DNA of 64,000 bases from DASXKD01 sp963707905 (GCA_963707905.1 CAVPSA010000023.1:124001-188000), one strand, 5' to 3'; counted from the stretch's first letter, positions 15,744 through 25,364 are shown. Numbers and translations: made by a program. The notes: generated by a model not told the origin, from the letters alone.

Positions 15744-18539
15744 TTACGGGGCTGCCGCGGCCTGCGGCGGCATCCTGGTGGCCAGTTCGGTGCGGGAGCG
15801 GACACCGAGCTTGCGGTAGATCCGGGACAGGTTGGCCTCGACGGTCTTGCCGGACAGGAACAGCCGGGCAGCTATCTCGGTGTTCCGCAGCCCGGCCACG
15901 GCCAGCTCGGCGACCTGAAGTTCGGTCGGGGTGAGCCGGTCGGCGCTGCCCCGGCGGCCCTGGGCGCGGCCCAGTTCCTCGCGGGCCACCGCCGCCCACC
16001 GCGGCGCCCCCGCCGCGTCGAAGACCGAGGCGGCCCGGCTCATGCAGTCCTGGGCCCGCTGCCGCTCGTTGCGGCGCCGGTACAAGCGGCCCTGAGCGAG
16101 CAGGGTCCGCCCCAGCTCGACGGGCATGTCCAGGCTCTCGTGTGCCATCAGCGCGCGCTGGTAGTCGTCCAGGGCCTGGCCGAGGTCGCCCCTGGCGGCG
16201 TTGAGCAGCCCACGGGAGCGGGCGGACACCGCCAGGATCCAGGGCCGGGGCAGCGCGCTGGCCCGCTCCTCCATGCGCTGCACCAGCACCTCGGCCCGGT
16301 CCAGGTCGCCGAGCCCGATCACCGCCTCGGCATGGTCACCGTGGAATCGGTTGGTCGCGGGCTCCCTGTTGTGCGCCCACTCCTCGATCTCGTGGGCCCT
16401 GATGAGCTGCCGGTCCGCCTCGGCGAGGTTTCCTGCCGATACCTCCACCATGCCGAGCACGGCCCTGGCCATGCCTTCCAGGATGACGTCCGGATGCGTG
16501 CCGAGCCGGTCCAGGATCTCCTCGCACGCCGCCCGGGCCCCGGTCAGGTCGCCTGCCTGGGCGCACCAATGGCCCTTCGCGCACAGCGCCATGTGCAGGT
16601 AGGTCTCCTGCTCGGTCTGCTCGGCGAGGTCGAGCGCCTCTGTCACCAGCGCCTGCGCCCGGTCCATCTGCCCGGTCATCATCTCGATCCTGGCCAGGTG
16701 GGTCAGCACGCCGCTGGCGGTTGCCTCGTCCCCCTGCTCGCGGAAGGCCCTGAGGATGCCCTCGAAGCGTTTCCTGGCGGTGGCGAAGTCGTCGAAGTTC
16801 CGCGCCCAGAACGCGGGAACCGTGCTCATCTCCCAGGCGGCCATGTCGCGCTGCAGCGCCATGCCCTTCTCGACCGCCGCATGGTCGGCCCCGCGACCCG
16901 AGTACAGCTTGAACAGGGCGAGGTTGTGCAGCGCGAAGCAGTACAGGAGGGGATCTTCGTCCTCGTCGAGCAGTGCCAGCGCCGCTTCGCCGTGTTCCAC
17001 GGCCATGTCGGCGTCGTCGGACTGCGAAGCGATCCTGGAGTGGATGCGGGCCCGCAGCGCGGGCGTGGCCGCCTCGCCGAGCGCCTGCGACATCAGTTCC
17101 AGGCCCTGCTCCGATTCGCCCTGTACCCAGAGCAGGCTGCCCAGTTCGAGCAGGATCCGGGCCCGGTCCTCGCCGGGCGGCAGCGAGGCCAGGGCCCGGT
17201 CCAGCTCCCGCCGCGCGCCGGTCGGGTCGCCGGCGAAGTAGCGCCGCTCGGCGAGTTCGGTCTCCCGGCGGACCAGGGTGGCGATGTCGTGCGGCGGGGT
17301 GAGGTTGCGGGCCAGTTCGGTCAGTTCCACGGCCACGTCGGCGGCTCCGTGCGCCGCCGCGGCCGCGGCCGCCTCGTCCAGGGCGGCCGCGGTGGCCTCG
17401 TCGGGGCCGTCGGCCGCCAGGGCCAGATGGCGGGCCCGTTCCTCCGGGCTGGCGGCCCGTTCCGCGAGGTCGCGATGCAGCCTGCGGCGGCGGCCCTCGG
17501 GGAGCGAGGAATACAGGGCCGACCCGAACAGCGGATGGGTGAACTCGGCCCGGCCATCCCGGCGCACCCGGACGATGCCGGACAGTTCCGCGGGCGCAAG
17601 CGCGTCCAGGTCCAGGTCGGCGGTGGACGGCCGGGCCATGGCGGCCACCACGGCCAGCACGTCGCGGGTAGCCCGGGGGAGCCGGCGCAGCCGCAGCAGG
17701 GCCAGGTCGCGGTGGTCGCCGGGGATGGGCAGCGGCTGGCTCGGCGGCGGCACCCCAAGGCGCTGCATCTCACGGCCGATCTCCAGGGCGTAGAACGGGT
17801 TGCCGCCCGCGGCCCGGTGGATCCGGACCAGCACCGGCCGGGCGAACGACGAGCCGAGCGTGCGGGCGAACATCTGGTGGATCGCGGCCACGCTCAGCGG
17901 GCCGACCTCGATGCGGGTGACCGTCTGCCGGTCCAGTGACGCCTCCACCGCGGCGAACGCGCCGGCCCGCACGCCAGCGGGCCCCTCGGTGCGCACGGCC
18001 GTCACCAGCCGCAGTTGCCGGTCGTCCAGCCGCCGCAGGGCGAAGCCCAGGGCCCGGGCCGAGGCCGGGTCCAGCCACTGGGCGTCGTCCACGGCGAGCA
18101 TCAGCGGGCCGTCGCTCGCGATCAGCTCCAGCAGGGCGGTCAGGCCGGTGCCGACGGCGCGGGGATCGAGGTCGATGCCGCCGGCCTCCTCGCGCAGCAG
18201 CGCCACGCCCAGTGCGCGGCGCTGCGGCGCCGGGAGCCGGGCGAAGGCGTCATCGGGAACGCTGCGGAGCAGGTCGGCCAGGCCGACATGGGGGAGCCCC
18301 GCGTCGGAGGCGGCCGGGCGGCAGGAGAGCAGGTGCCAGCCCGCCGCACGGGCCCGGCCGGTGGCCTCGGTCCACAGCGTGGTCTTCCCGATGCCCGGCT
18401 CGCCCTCGATGACCAGCACCAGCCGTGGCCCGGCCGGCCCGGGCATGGTGCCGGGCGCCAGCCAGGCCCCGATCTGGCCGAGTTCGGTGTCCCTGCCCAG
18501 CGCGCCGCCCGCTGGCGCGCTTGCTCCCCGGATCGGCAT
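15744..18539 (-). CDS. LAL-type LuxR regulator (AAA/STAND ATPase with C-terminal HTH)
   Basis: Large ATP-binding LuxR regulator of 931 aa. The N-terminal NTPase has Walker A GEPGIGKTTL (about 46-55) and Walker B LMLAVDDAQW (about 150). The middle 500 residues are TPR-like helical repeats. The LuxR helix-turn-helix is at the end (RLTPTELQVAELAVAGLRNTEIAARLF then KTVEANLSRIYRKLGVRSR). LAL proteins activate transcription after ligand binding, with ATP as switch. No signal or membrane segment. The secreted RCC1 gene follows 84 bp downstream on the same strand and is the obvious candidate target. Confidence 0.93.
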   Translation of the reverse strand: MPIRGASAPAGGALGRDTELGQIGAWLAPGTMPGPAGPRLVLVIEGEPGIGKTTLWTEATGRARAAGWHLLSCRPAASDAGLPHVGLADLLRSVPDDAFARLPAPQRRALGVALLREEAGGIDLDPRAVGTGLTALLELIASDGPLMLAVDDAQWLDPASARALGFALRRLDDRQLRLVTAVRTEGPAGVRAGAFAAVEASLDRQTVTRIEVGPLSVAAIHQMFARTLGSSFARPVLVRIHRAAGGNPFYALEIGREMQRLGVPPPSQPLPIPGDHRDLALLRLRRLPRATRDVLAVVAAMARPSTADLDLDALAPAELSGIVRVRRDGRAEFTHPLFGSALYSSLPEGRRRRLHRDLAERAASPEERARHLALAADGPDEATAAALDEAAAAAAAHGAADVAVELTELARNLTPPHDIATLVRRETELAERRYFAGDPTGARRELDRALASLPPGEDRARILLELGSLLWVQGESEQGLELMSQALGEAATPALRARIHSRIASQSDDADMAVEHGEAALALLDEDEDPLLYCFALHNLALFKLYSGRGADHAAVEKGMALQRDMAAWEMSTVPAFWARNFDDFATARKRFEGILRAFREQGDEATASGVLTHLARIEMMTGQMDRAQALVTEALDLAEQTEQETYLHMALCAKGHWCAQAGDLTGARAACEEILDRLGTHPDVILEGMARAVLGMVEVSAGNLAEADRQLIRAHEIEEWAHNREPATNRFHGDHAEAVIGLGDLDRAEVLVQRMEERASALPRPWILAVSARSRGLLNAARGDLGQALDDYQRALMAHESLDMPVELGRTLLAQGRLYRRRNERQRAQDCMSRAASVFDAAGAPRWAAVAREELGRAQGRRGSADRLTPTELQVAELAVAGLRNTEIAARLFLSGKTVEANLSRIYRKLGVRSRTELATRMPPQAAAAP

Positions 18540-18606
18540 ACTCCGCCACCGCCGTCCCTTTCCGGGGAATCCTAACCCGTGGCCATGGGGCGTGGCGGGC
18601 TGCTGC

Positions 18607-19518
18607 TCAGGCCGGGTCCGGCATCCCGGCCAGCACGGGCCCCGCGATCCGGGCCGGCACCGGGCCGGGTACCCGGACCAGCAGTGCCCGGGGCAGCACG
18701 GTGGCGGTCAGCTCGCGCCCGGGCGCGAGCACCTCGCCGTCGACCTGCCGCGGCAGGTCCCGGTCGGCGTGAATCTCCACCCGGCGGGCCCGGTATCTGG
18801 CCAGCCGCCGGTCGTCACGGCGGCTCGCGGTCAGTACCCGGCGCGCCACGACGCCCCAGTCCAGCAGCGAGGCCGGCGCCAGGACACCCACGTCGAGCAG
18901 GCCGTCGTCGAGCCGGGCGCCCGGCAGCAGCCTGAAGCCGCCGGGAAGCAGGCCGGCGTTGCCGACCACGACGGACCGGGCCGAGGTGGCCAGCGGCCTG
19001 CCGTCGAGGCTGATGCTGAAGGCGGCGAGGCGGCCGGGGGCGTACCTGGTGCCCACCGCGGCGTAGGCAAGCCACCCGGCGCTGGTCTTGAGCCGGGCAG
19101 GCGTTGCGCCGACCACCGTCGCGTCGATGCCGAGCCCGGCCATCGCGACGAACGTGATCCCGTTCGCCGTCGCGAGATCGATCCGCCGTTCGTGCCCGCC
19201 GAACCCGCAGGCCAGCGCGGCATCCAGCCGGGCCGGGATGCCCAGGGCCCGGGCCGCCAGGTTGGCGGTGCCACGGGGCACGATCGCGAGTGGGACCGCG
19301 GTGCCGGTCAGGGCCTGCGCGCAGGCCCTGACCGTGCCGTCGCCACCGACGGCGAAGACCAGCCGGGCCCCAGCGCCGACCGCCTGGCGGGCCAGTTCCG
19401 TGCCAGGCTCGACGGCGCTGGTTTCCAGTAGCACGCCGTCCCAGCCAGCGGTCGCCGCGGCCTCGGCGCAGCGGGCCGCGACCCGGGCCGCGCCGCGGAC
19501 CCGGGCCGGGTTCAGCAC
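18607..19518 (-). CDS. Diacylglycerol/lipid kinase (DgkB/YegS family)
   Basis: Lipid kinase of about 303 aa that phosphorylates diacylglycerol or sphingoid-type lipids at the membrane. The nucleotide-binding GGDGTVRACAQAL and PRGTANLAAR motifs of the DAGK catalytic domain lie near 58-85. A conserved GGFRLLPGARLDDGLLDV follows in the second domain. The listed GTG start gives LNPARVRGAA; the usual family N-terminus would add a few residues (NTVAFV is readable just upstream), so the true start may be a non-standard codon overlapping the sigma-factor stop. Coupled downstream of the ECF sigma gene. Confidence 0.85.
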   Translation of the reverse strand: MLNPARVRGAARVAARCAEAAATAGWDGVLLETSAVEPGTELARQAVGAGARLVFAVGGDGTVRACAQALTGTAVPLAIVPRGTANLAARALGIPARLDAALACGFGGHERRIDLATANGITFVAMAGLGIDATVVGATPARLKTSAGWLAYAAVGTRYAPGRLAAFSISLDGRPLATSARSVVVGNAGLLPGGFRLLPGARLDDGLLDVGVLAPASLLDWGVVARRVLTASRRDDRRLARYRARRVEIHADRDLPRQVDGEVLAPGRELTATVLPRALLVRVPGPVPARIAGPVLAGMPDPA

Positions 19519-19532
19519 GAACGCGACGGTGT

Positions 19533-20771
19533 TCAGAGGCTGTCCCGTCGGTGCCGGAGAAAGGAACGCTCCGCGCCGTTGGCGGCACCGGCGATGGCCG
19601 CCTCGTAGGCGGCCGCGGCCGCCTCCCGCCTGCCGAGCCTGCGCAGCAGGTCGGCGCGGGTCGCGTGGAACAGGTGATAACCATCCAGGCTGAGCTGGCT
19701 GAGTTCGTCGAGCGCGGCGGCCGGGCCGCGCACCTCGGCGAGCGCCACGGTCCGGTTGAGGGCCACCACGGGTGTCGGAGCCACCGCCATGAGCTGGTCA
19801 TACAGCGCGAGGATCTGCCCCCAGTCGGTGTCCGCCGCGACGGCGGCGTCGCTGTGCACCGCGCCGATCGCGGCCTGGAGCTGGTAGGGCCCTGGACGGT
19901 TGCGCCGCAGGCAGGCCCGGACCAGGTCCTGGCCTTCGGCGATCATGGCCCGGTCCCACCGGCTGCGGTCCTGGTCGGCGAGCAGGACGAGGGTGCCGTC
20001 CGGGCCGGTGCGGGCCGGGCGGCGGGCGGCGGTGAGCAGCAGCAGCGCCAGCAGGCCCAGTGCCTCGGGCTCGTCGGGCATCAGCCCGGCAAGCAGCCGG
20101 GCGAGGCGGATCGCCTCGTCGCACAGGTCGCCGCGGATCAGGTCATCGCCGGCCGAGGCGGTGTACCCCTCGTTGAAGACGAGGTAGATGACCGCGAGCA
20201 CGAACGGGAGCCGGTCGGGCAGTTCCGCGTCGCCCGGGACCCGGTACGGGATGCCCGCGTCGCGGATCTTCCGCTTGGCCCGGACGAGCCGCTGTGCCAC
20301 CGTCGCCTCGGGCACAAGGAACGCGCGGGCGATCTGCGGGGTCTGCAGCCCGGCGATGAGCCGCAGTGTCAGGGCGAGCTGTGCCTCGGCGGCGAGCGCC
20401 GGATGGCAGCAGGTGAACATCAACCGCAAGCGGTCATCGGGCACGGGCCCCACCTCCGGCGGCTCGGTATCGGCGAGCATGCGGGTGGCCTCCGCTTCGC
20501 GGCCGTAACGGGACGACTCCCGCCGCAGGCGGTCCAGCGCCTTGTTGCGGGCCGTGGTGACGATCCAGCCGCCGGGGTTGGGTGGCACCCCGGCCTCGGG
20601 CCATCGCTGCGCGGCCACGGCAAAGGCCTCGGCCACGGCGTCCTCGGCGATGTCGATGTCGCCGAACACGCGGATCAAGGTTGCGACGGCGCGCCCGTAG
20701 CTCTCCCGGTACGCGCCCTCCAGCGCAGCCCCCCCACCCGCCTCCCCTTCCCCCGTCACGGCACGGGGCAC
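19533..20771 (-). CDS. ECF42-type RNA polymerase sigma factor
   Basis: Alternative sigma factor of 412 aa. Regions 2 and 4 occupy the first 190 residues (AYRESYGRAVATLIRVFGDI, DIAEDAVAEAFAVAAQRWP, QIARAFLVPEATVAQRLVRAKRKIRD). A long C-terminal extension with TPR-like helices follows (RWDRAMIAEG through GYHLFHATRADLLRRLGRREAAAAAYEAA), which defines ECF42; in that group the extension, rather than an anti-sigma factor, controls activity. The GTG start is 2 bp after the stop of a DGPF/YCII protein, the standard ECF42 partner. The lipid kinase follows. Confidence 0.92.
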   Translation of the reverse strand: MPRAVTGEGEAGGGAALEGAYRESYGRAVATLIRVFGDIDIAEDAVAEAFAVAAQRWPEAGVPPNPGGWIVTTARNKALDRLRRESSRYGREAEATRMLADTEPPEVGPVPDDRLRLMFTCCHPALAAEAQLALTLRLIAGLQTPQIARAFLVPEATVAQRLVRAKRKIRDAGIPYRVPGDAELPDRLPFVLAVIYLVFNEGYTASAGDDLIRGDLCDEAIRLARLLAGLMPDEPEALGLLALLLLTAARRPARTGPDGTLVLLADQDRSRWDRAMIAEGQDLVRACLRRNRPGPYQLQAAIGAVHSDAAVAADTDWGQILALYDQLMAVAPTPVVALNRTVALAEVRGPAAALDELSQLSLDGYHLFHATRADLLRRLGRREAAAAAYEAAIAGAANGAERSFLRHRRDSL

Positions 20772-20773
20772 GC

Positions 20774-21133
20774 CTACTCCGGCTCCTCCTGGAACGGGCG
20801 GACCTCCACTGGCCAGCCGCAGGCGGCGGAACCCTTGGCCGCCCAGTCCAGGGCCGCGTCCAGATCGGCGGCCTTGATGACCCAGAAACCGCCGATCTGC
20901 TCCTTGGTCTCCGCGTACGGCCCGTCGGTGGTGACGACCTGCCCGCCCTGGGCCCGGACGACGGTGGCCGTCGCCGACGGGTGCAGCCCGCCCGCGAACA
21001 CCCAGGCGCCGGCCGCCTGCACGTCACTGTTGAAATTCTCGACCGCCTGGTAGGCGCGCTGCATCTCCTCGGCCGGCGGAGTGTCCTGGTCGGCTGCCTC
21101 GGCGCTGTACACGGCGAGCAGGTATTGCTTCAT
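20774..21133 (-). CDS. DGPF-type YCII protein, partner of the ECF42 sigma factor
   Basis: A 119-aa YCII-related protein (MKQYLLAVYSAEA) with the DGPY motif in TTDGPYAETKEQIGGFWVI that names the DGPF family. ECF42 sigma genes are nearly always next to such genes and switch them on. ATG 21133 is preceded by GAAGGGAG. The stop lies 2 bp before the sigma start, so both are translated from one message driven by the promoter at 21185-21211. Biochemical activity unknown. Confidence 0.92.
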   Translation of the reverse strand: MKQYLLAVYSAEAADQDTPPAEEMQRAYQAVENFNSDVQAAGAWVFAGGLHPSATATVVRAQGGQVVTTDGPYAETKEQIGGFWVIKAADLDAALDWAAKGSAACGWPVEVRPFQEEPE

Positions 21134-21184
21134 CGTGGTGCTCCCTTCGTCTGGGCCGGGACCATACCGGCTCTCCTTGTTGTT

Positions 21185-21211
21185 CACGAATACCAGGCGC
21201 CGGAATCGACA
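21185..21211 (-). promoter_or_regulatory. Candidate ECF42-dependent promoter
   Basis: Reading leftward: TGTCGA (21211-21206), 17 bases, then CGTG (21188-21185), 51 bp before the DGPF start. ECF42 factors recognise a -35 element TGTCGA, so the site fits autoregulation of the DGPF-sigma operon. The region also serves as the 5' flank of the divergent helicase gene. Confidence 0.65.
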
Positions 21212-21256
21212 CCCGGCGGCGGGCAACCGGCCCACAACGGGCACGATGGAAGGACC

Positions 21257-23755
21257 ATGACGCTCATCGACCAGCTTCCGGCGCAAGCCGGTCCCGACTC
21301 GGTCTTCGACGCCTTCGCCGCCTGGGCGGCGGAACAGGGCTTCACCCTGTACCCGCACCAGGAGGAGGCCCTTATCGAGATCGTCTCCGGCGCCCATGTG
21401 ATCGTGAGCACCCCGACCGGATCCGGCAAGAGCCTGATCGCCACGGGCGCGCATTTCGCCGCCCTGGCCCAAGGCGTGCGCAGCTTCTACACCGCGCCGA
21501 TCAAGGCGCTGGTGTCGGAGAAGTTCTTCGCCCTGTGCGACATCTTCGGGCCTGCCAGCGTCGGCATGATGACCGGCGATGCGAGCGTGAACGCCACGGC
21601 ACCGGTGATCTGCTGTACCGCCGAGGTACTGGCCAGCATCGCGCTGCGCGACGGCGAGGCGGCCGACGTCGGCCAGGTGGTGATGGACGAGTTCCACTTC
21701 TACGCCGACCCGGCCAGGGGCTGGGCCTGGCAGGTGCCGCTGATCGAGCTGCCGCGGGCGCAGTTCGTGCTGATGTCGGCCACGCTTGGCGACGTGAGCC
21801 GGTTCCAGCGGGACCTGACCCGGCGCACCGGCCGGCCCGCCGCCGTGGTCAGCTCCGTGGAGCGCCCGGTGCCGCTGGTCTTCTCCTACGTGCTCACCCC
21901 GCTGCACGAGACGCTCCAGGAGTTGCTGGCGACCCAGCAAGCGCCGGTCTACGTGGTGCACTTCACCAGGGCCGCCGCGGTCGAGCAGGCGCAGGCGCTG
22001 ATGAGCATCAACGTGTGCACCCGCGCGGAAAAGGACGCGATCGCCGACCTGATCGGCGACTTCAGGTTCACTGCGGGCTTCGGCAAGACGCTGTCGCGGC
22101 TGGTCCGCCACGGCATCGGCGTGCACCATGCGGGCATGCTGCCGCGGTACCGGCGGCTGGTGGAGACGCTCACCCAGGCGGGCCTGCTCAAGGTCATCTG
22201 CGGCACGGACACCCTCGGCGTCGGCATCAACGTGCCGATCCGCACCGTGCTGTTCACCGCGCTGTCCAAGTACGACGGGACCAAGGCCCGGCTGCTGCAG
22301 GCGCGCGAGTTCCACCAGATCGCTGGCCGGGCGGGCCGGGCCGGCTTCGACTCGGCCGGCGCCGTGGTCGTGCAGGCTCCCGAGCACGTTGTGGAGAACG
22401 AGCGGGCCTTGGCCAAGGCCGGTGACGACCCGAAGAAACGCCGCAAGGTCGTGCGCAAGAAGCCACCGGACCGTCTGGTCTCCTGGGGCAGGCCGACGTT
22501 CGAGCGGCTGGTGGCGGCCGAGCCCGAGCCGCTGCAGTCCAGCTTCGTGGTCAGCCACGCCATGCTTCTTGGCGTCATCGGCCGGCCGGGGGACGCCTTC
22601 GCTGCCATGCGGCACCTGCTCACCAGCAACGACGAGCCGCCTGCCGCGCAGCGCCGCCATATCAGGCGCGCCTTCGCCATCTACCGTGCGCTGCTGGCGG
22701 GTGGCGTGGTGGAGCGGCTCGACGAGCCGGACGAGCAGGGCCGCCGCTGGCGGCTGACCGTGGACCTGCAGGAGGACTTCGCGCTGAACCAGCCGCTGTC
22801 GCCGCTGGCACTGGCCGCCATCGGGCTGCTGGACCGGGACTCGCCCGGGTATCCGCTGGATGTGGTGTCGGTCATCGAGGCCACCCTGGACAATCCGCGC
22901 GAGCTGCTGGCGGCACAGCTGTTCAAGGCCCGCGGCGAGGCCGTGGCGCAGATGAAGGCGGACGGCATCGAGTACGAGGAGCGGATGGAGCTGCTCGAAG
23001 ACGTCAGCTACCCGATGCCGCTCGCCGACCTGCTCGGCGCCGCCTACGAGATGTACCGGCGGGGCCATCCCTGGGTCGCCGACCATGAGCTGTCACCCAA
23101 GTCCGTGGCCAGGGACATGTACGAGCGGTCAATGACCTTCACCGAGTACATCGGTTTCTACGGGCTGGCCCGCGGCGAAGGGCTGGTGCTGCGTTACCTG
23201 GCCAGTGCCTTCAAGGCGCTGCGGCAGACCGTCCCCGAGGAAGCGAGGACCGAAGAGCTCACCGACCTGATCGAGTGGCTGGGGGAACTGGTCCGGCAGA
23301 CCGATTCCAGCCTGATCGACGAGTGGGAGCGGCTGCGCAGCCCGGCCGGTGAGCAGCCAGCCCCGCTGGACGAGCGGCCGCCGCCGGTGACCGGCAACCG
23401 GCGGGCCTTCCGGGTGCTGGTCCGCAACGCGCTGTTCCGCCGCGTCGAGCTGGCCGCCCTGGAGCGTTACCAGGACCTCGGCGAGCTGGACGCCGGGACC
23501 GGCTGGGACGCCGCGGCCTGGGCGGAGGCCCTCGAGCCCTACTTCGCCGAGTACGGCGAGATCGGCACCGGGGCCGACGCCCGCGGCCCGGCCCTGCTGA
23601 TCATCGACGAGCAGCCCGCCCGCTGGTCGGTGCGGCAGATCTTCGACGACCCGGCGGGCGACCACGACTGGGGGATCAGCGCCGAGGTCGACCTCGCGGC
23701 CTCGGACGCGGCAGGCGCGGCGGTGCTTCGGGTCACGGACGTCGGCCAGCTCTAG
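21257..23755 (+). CDS. Ski2-like DEAD/DEAH-box helicase with DUF3516 C-terminus
   Basis: ATP-dependent RNA or DNA helicase of 832 aa. Motif I is TPTGSGKS (52-59), motif II DEFH (about 144-147), motif III SAT in FVLMSATLGDVS, and motif VI HQIAGRAGRAGFDSAG. After the two RecA domains the C-terminal half matches the actinobacterial DUF3516 helicase type. ATG 21257 follows GGAAGGA; the longer open frame upstream is antisense to the DGPF gene. The usual role proposed is RNA processing or decay. Diverges from the ECF42 operon, with 123 bp between the starts. Confidence 0.93.
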   Translation: MTLIDQLPAQAGPDSVFDAFAAWAAEQGFTLYPHQEEALIEIVSGAHVIVSTPTGSGKSLIATGAHFAALAQGVRSFYTAPIKALVSEKFFALCDIFGPASVGMMTGDASVNATAPVICCTAEVLASIALRDGEAADVGQVVMDEFHFYADPARGWAWQVPLIELPRAQFVLMSATLGDVSRFQRDLTRRTGRPAAVVSSVERPVPLVFSYVLTPLHETLQELLATQQAPVYVVHFTRAAAVEQAQALMSINVCTRAEKDAIADLIGDFRFTAGFGKTLSRLVRHGIGVHHAGMLPRYRRLVETLTQAGLLKVICGTDTLGVGINVPIRTVLFTALSKYDGTKARLLQAREFHQIAGRAGRAGFDSAGAVVVQAPEHVVENERALAKAGDDPKKRRKVVRKKPPDRLVSWGRPTFERLVAAEPEPLQSSFVVSHAMLLGVIGRPGDAFAAMRHLLTSNDEPPAAQRRHIRRAFAIYRALLAGGVVERLDEPDEQGRRWRLTVDLQEDFALNQPLSPLALAAIGLLDRDSPGYPLDVVSVIEATLDNPRELLAAQLFKARGEAVAQMKADGIEYEERMELLEDVSYPMPLADLLGAAYEMYRRGHPWVADHELSPKSVARDMYERSMTFTEYIGFYGLARGEGLVLRYLASAFKALRQTVPEEARTEELTDLIEWLGELVRQTDSSLIDEWERLRSPAGEQPAPLDERPPPVTGNRRAFRVLVRNALFRRVELAALERYQDLGELDAGTGWDAAAWAEALEPYFAEYGEIGTGADARGPALLIIDEQPARWSVRQIFDDPAGDHDWGISAEVDLAASDAAGAAVLRVTDVGQL

Positions 23756-23776
23756 CCGCGCCGGGGCGCCGCCCGG

Positions 23777-24292
23777 TCAGCCCATCGACTTGGCGCCGTC
23801 GAGGGATTCCCTGATGATGTCGGCGTGCCCGGCGTGCTGGGCCGTCTCCGCGATCACGTGCAGCAGCACGCGGCGTGCCGACCAGCGGCCACCGGCCGGG
23901 TGCCAGGGGGCCTCGGGCAGCGGCTGGGCCGCATCGAGGTCGGGTAGCCCGGCCACAAGCTCGGCGGTCTCCTCGGCGGCCTTGGCGTACGCCTCCAGGA
24001 GCCCGGCCAGCGTGTCCCCCGGTTCCATCCGGAACGCGGACAGCCAGTCGCCCATGCTCGACTGATCCCACGCCATCGCCGACGGCCCGGCCTGGATGAA
24101 GCGCATCCACTGCCGCTCGGTCAGCGTCACGTGCTTGATGAGGCCGCCGAGGCACAGCTCGCTCGCGGTGGTCCGCTGCGCGGCCTGCTCGTCGGTCAGG
24201 TCACGGGTGGTGTGCCGCAGAAAGTGGCGGGTCCTCGCCAGCGACTCCAGCAGGTCGGCGCGTTCACCGGTCACAGCGTGCGTAGTGCTCAT
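23777..24292 (-). CDS. DinB-family protein (mycothiol/bacillithiol-transferase-like fold)
   Basis: A four-helix DinB/DUF664-type protein of 171 aa: MSTTHAVTGERADLLESLARTR, then DLTDEQAAQRTTASELCLGGLIKHVTLTERQW with the first metal-binding His in the LIKHV position, and LHVIAETAQHAGHADIIRES carrying the other two His. Three His bind a divalent metal in this fold. Thiol transfer is likely by family but unproven. ATG 24292 or 24298 may be used, both near GGAAAGGCGGG. It converges with the helicase gene. Confidence 0.87.
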   Translation of the reverse strand: MSTTHAVTGERADLLESLARTRHFLRHTTRDLTDEQAAQRTTASELCLGGLIKHVTLTERQWMRFIQAGPSAMAWDQSSMGDWLSAFRMEPGDTLAGLLEAYAKAAEETAELVAGLPDLDAAQPLPEAPWHPAGGRWSARRVLLHVIAETAQHAGHADIIRESLDGAKSMG

Positions 24293-24386
24293 GCGCATCC
24301 CGCCTTTCCCGTGGGCGTCGGTTCCCCCGACTCTATGGGGTGGGCAGGACACTTTTCGTCGCCCACCGCAGGCGCAACCGTGCAGG

Positions 24387-25307
24387 TCAGATGAGGGGCG
24401 GGGGGATCGAGTCGGCGCTAGCCGCTAGCGCCGGATCCCATTCGCACACCGTGCACGCGTGCCGGAACACCGACCGGGCGAACTCAAGCGCCACCCCGTG
24501 CGGGTCCGCGGCGGTGCGCACGTCGTCCCAGTCGAGAACGTATTCGCCCAGCGCCCCGTCCCAGCGGGCGGTGGGCGGGGACATGGCCTTGCCGGGAAAG
24601 TCCTCCTGGGCCGGGTGCGCGTAGGCGTAGAACGCCGCCCGCGGGTAACGCGAGTCACCGGGCCACCAGCCGACGGCGACCTCCTGGGCGTCCATGGCGT
24701 TGCGCATGATGAAGTCGTCAGAAGGCGGGTCGGCGGGCCTGCCGGAGAACAGGCTCACCGCGAGGTCGAAAGAGCCCCACCAGGCGTTGACCGGTGTCGA
24801 CCTGCCCCGGTACGGCGCACGGAAAGCCGCGAGGACCATGGCGGCCCGGGTCGCCGCGGCGAAGTAGTCGCTCACCTGGGCCGGGTCGTAGCTGGCGTGT
24901 TCGGAGTCGGCGTCCAGCGGCACGCTCCAGCCGACCTCTTGCGGCGCCGGGTCGATCCGCACCTCGCCGGCCACGGCGCGGACCGCTGCCAGCACGTCCC
25001 TGGTCACCTCCCCGACGGCCCGGTCCGGGGTGAGCGGGATACGCTCGGCGAACCCCGCGCTGTGCTCCACCACGGCCTCGTGGGCGCGCAGGTCGAGCAG
25101 CACGGCCACGGCGCCGGAGCCGTTCGGCGCGGGCAGCGGTGCGGTCTCCCAGCCGCGCGCGGTCAGCCGCAGCGCCGAGTGCTGCAACTGCGGCTCGGGC
25201 GGGGCGAGCCCGGCGGCGAGCTTGCCAAGCACCTGGGTGTGCGCGTGCAGCGTGTCGCAGGTTGCCCGCCAGGTCTCATAGGAGCACGCGGGCCAGGAAC
25301 CGGCCAT
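24387..25307 (-). CDS. DUF5996 family protein
   Basis: A 306-aa protein of the DUF5996 family. The typical start WPACSYETWRATCDTLHAHTQVLGKLAAGLAPPEPQ and the Trp-rich NAWWGSFDLAVSLFSGRPADPP are clear, as is FYAYAHPAQEDFPGK. No catalytic motif or membrane segment is recognised. ATG 25307 is preferred over the codon 24 bp upstream since it begins the conserved part. The function of this family is unknown. Confidence 0.85.
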   Translation of the reverse strand: MAGSWPACSYETWRATCDTLHAHTQVLGKLAAGLAPPEPQLQHSALRLTARGWETAPLPAPNGSGAVAVLLDLRAHEAVVEHSAGFAERIPLTPDRAVGEVTRDVLAAVRAVAGEVRIDPAPQEVGWSVPLDADSEHASYDPAQVSDYFAAATRAAMVLAAFRAPYRGRSTPVNAWWGSFDLAVSLFSGRPADPPSDDFIMRNAMDAQEVAVGWWPGDSRYPRAAFYAYAHPAQEDFPGKAMSPPTARWDGALGEYVLDWDDVRTAADPHGVALEFARSVFRHACTVCEWDPALAASADSIPPPLI

Positions 25308-25364
25308 GAGCCGCACCCTAGTGCCGGGCACCGTGGGGCCTCAACCTCGGTTACGCTGCGTGAG

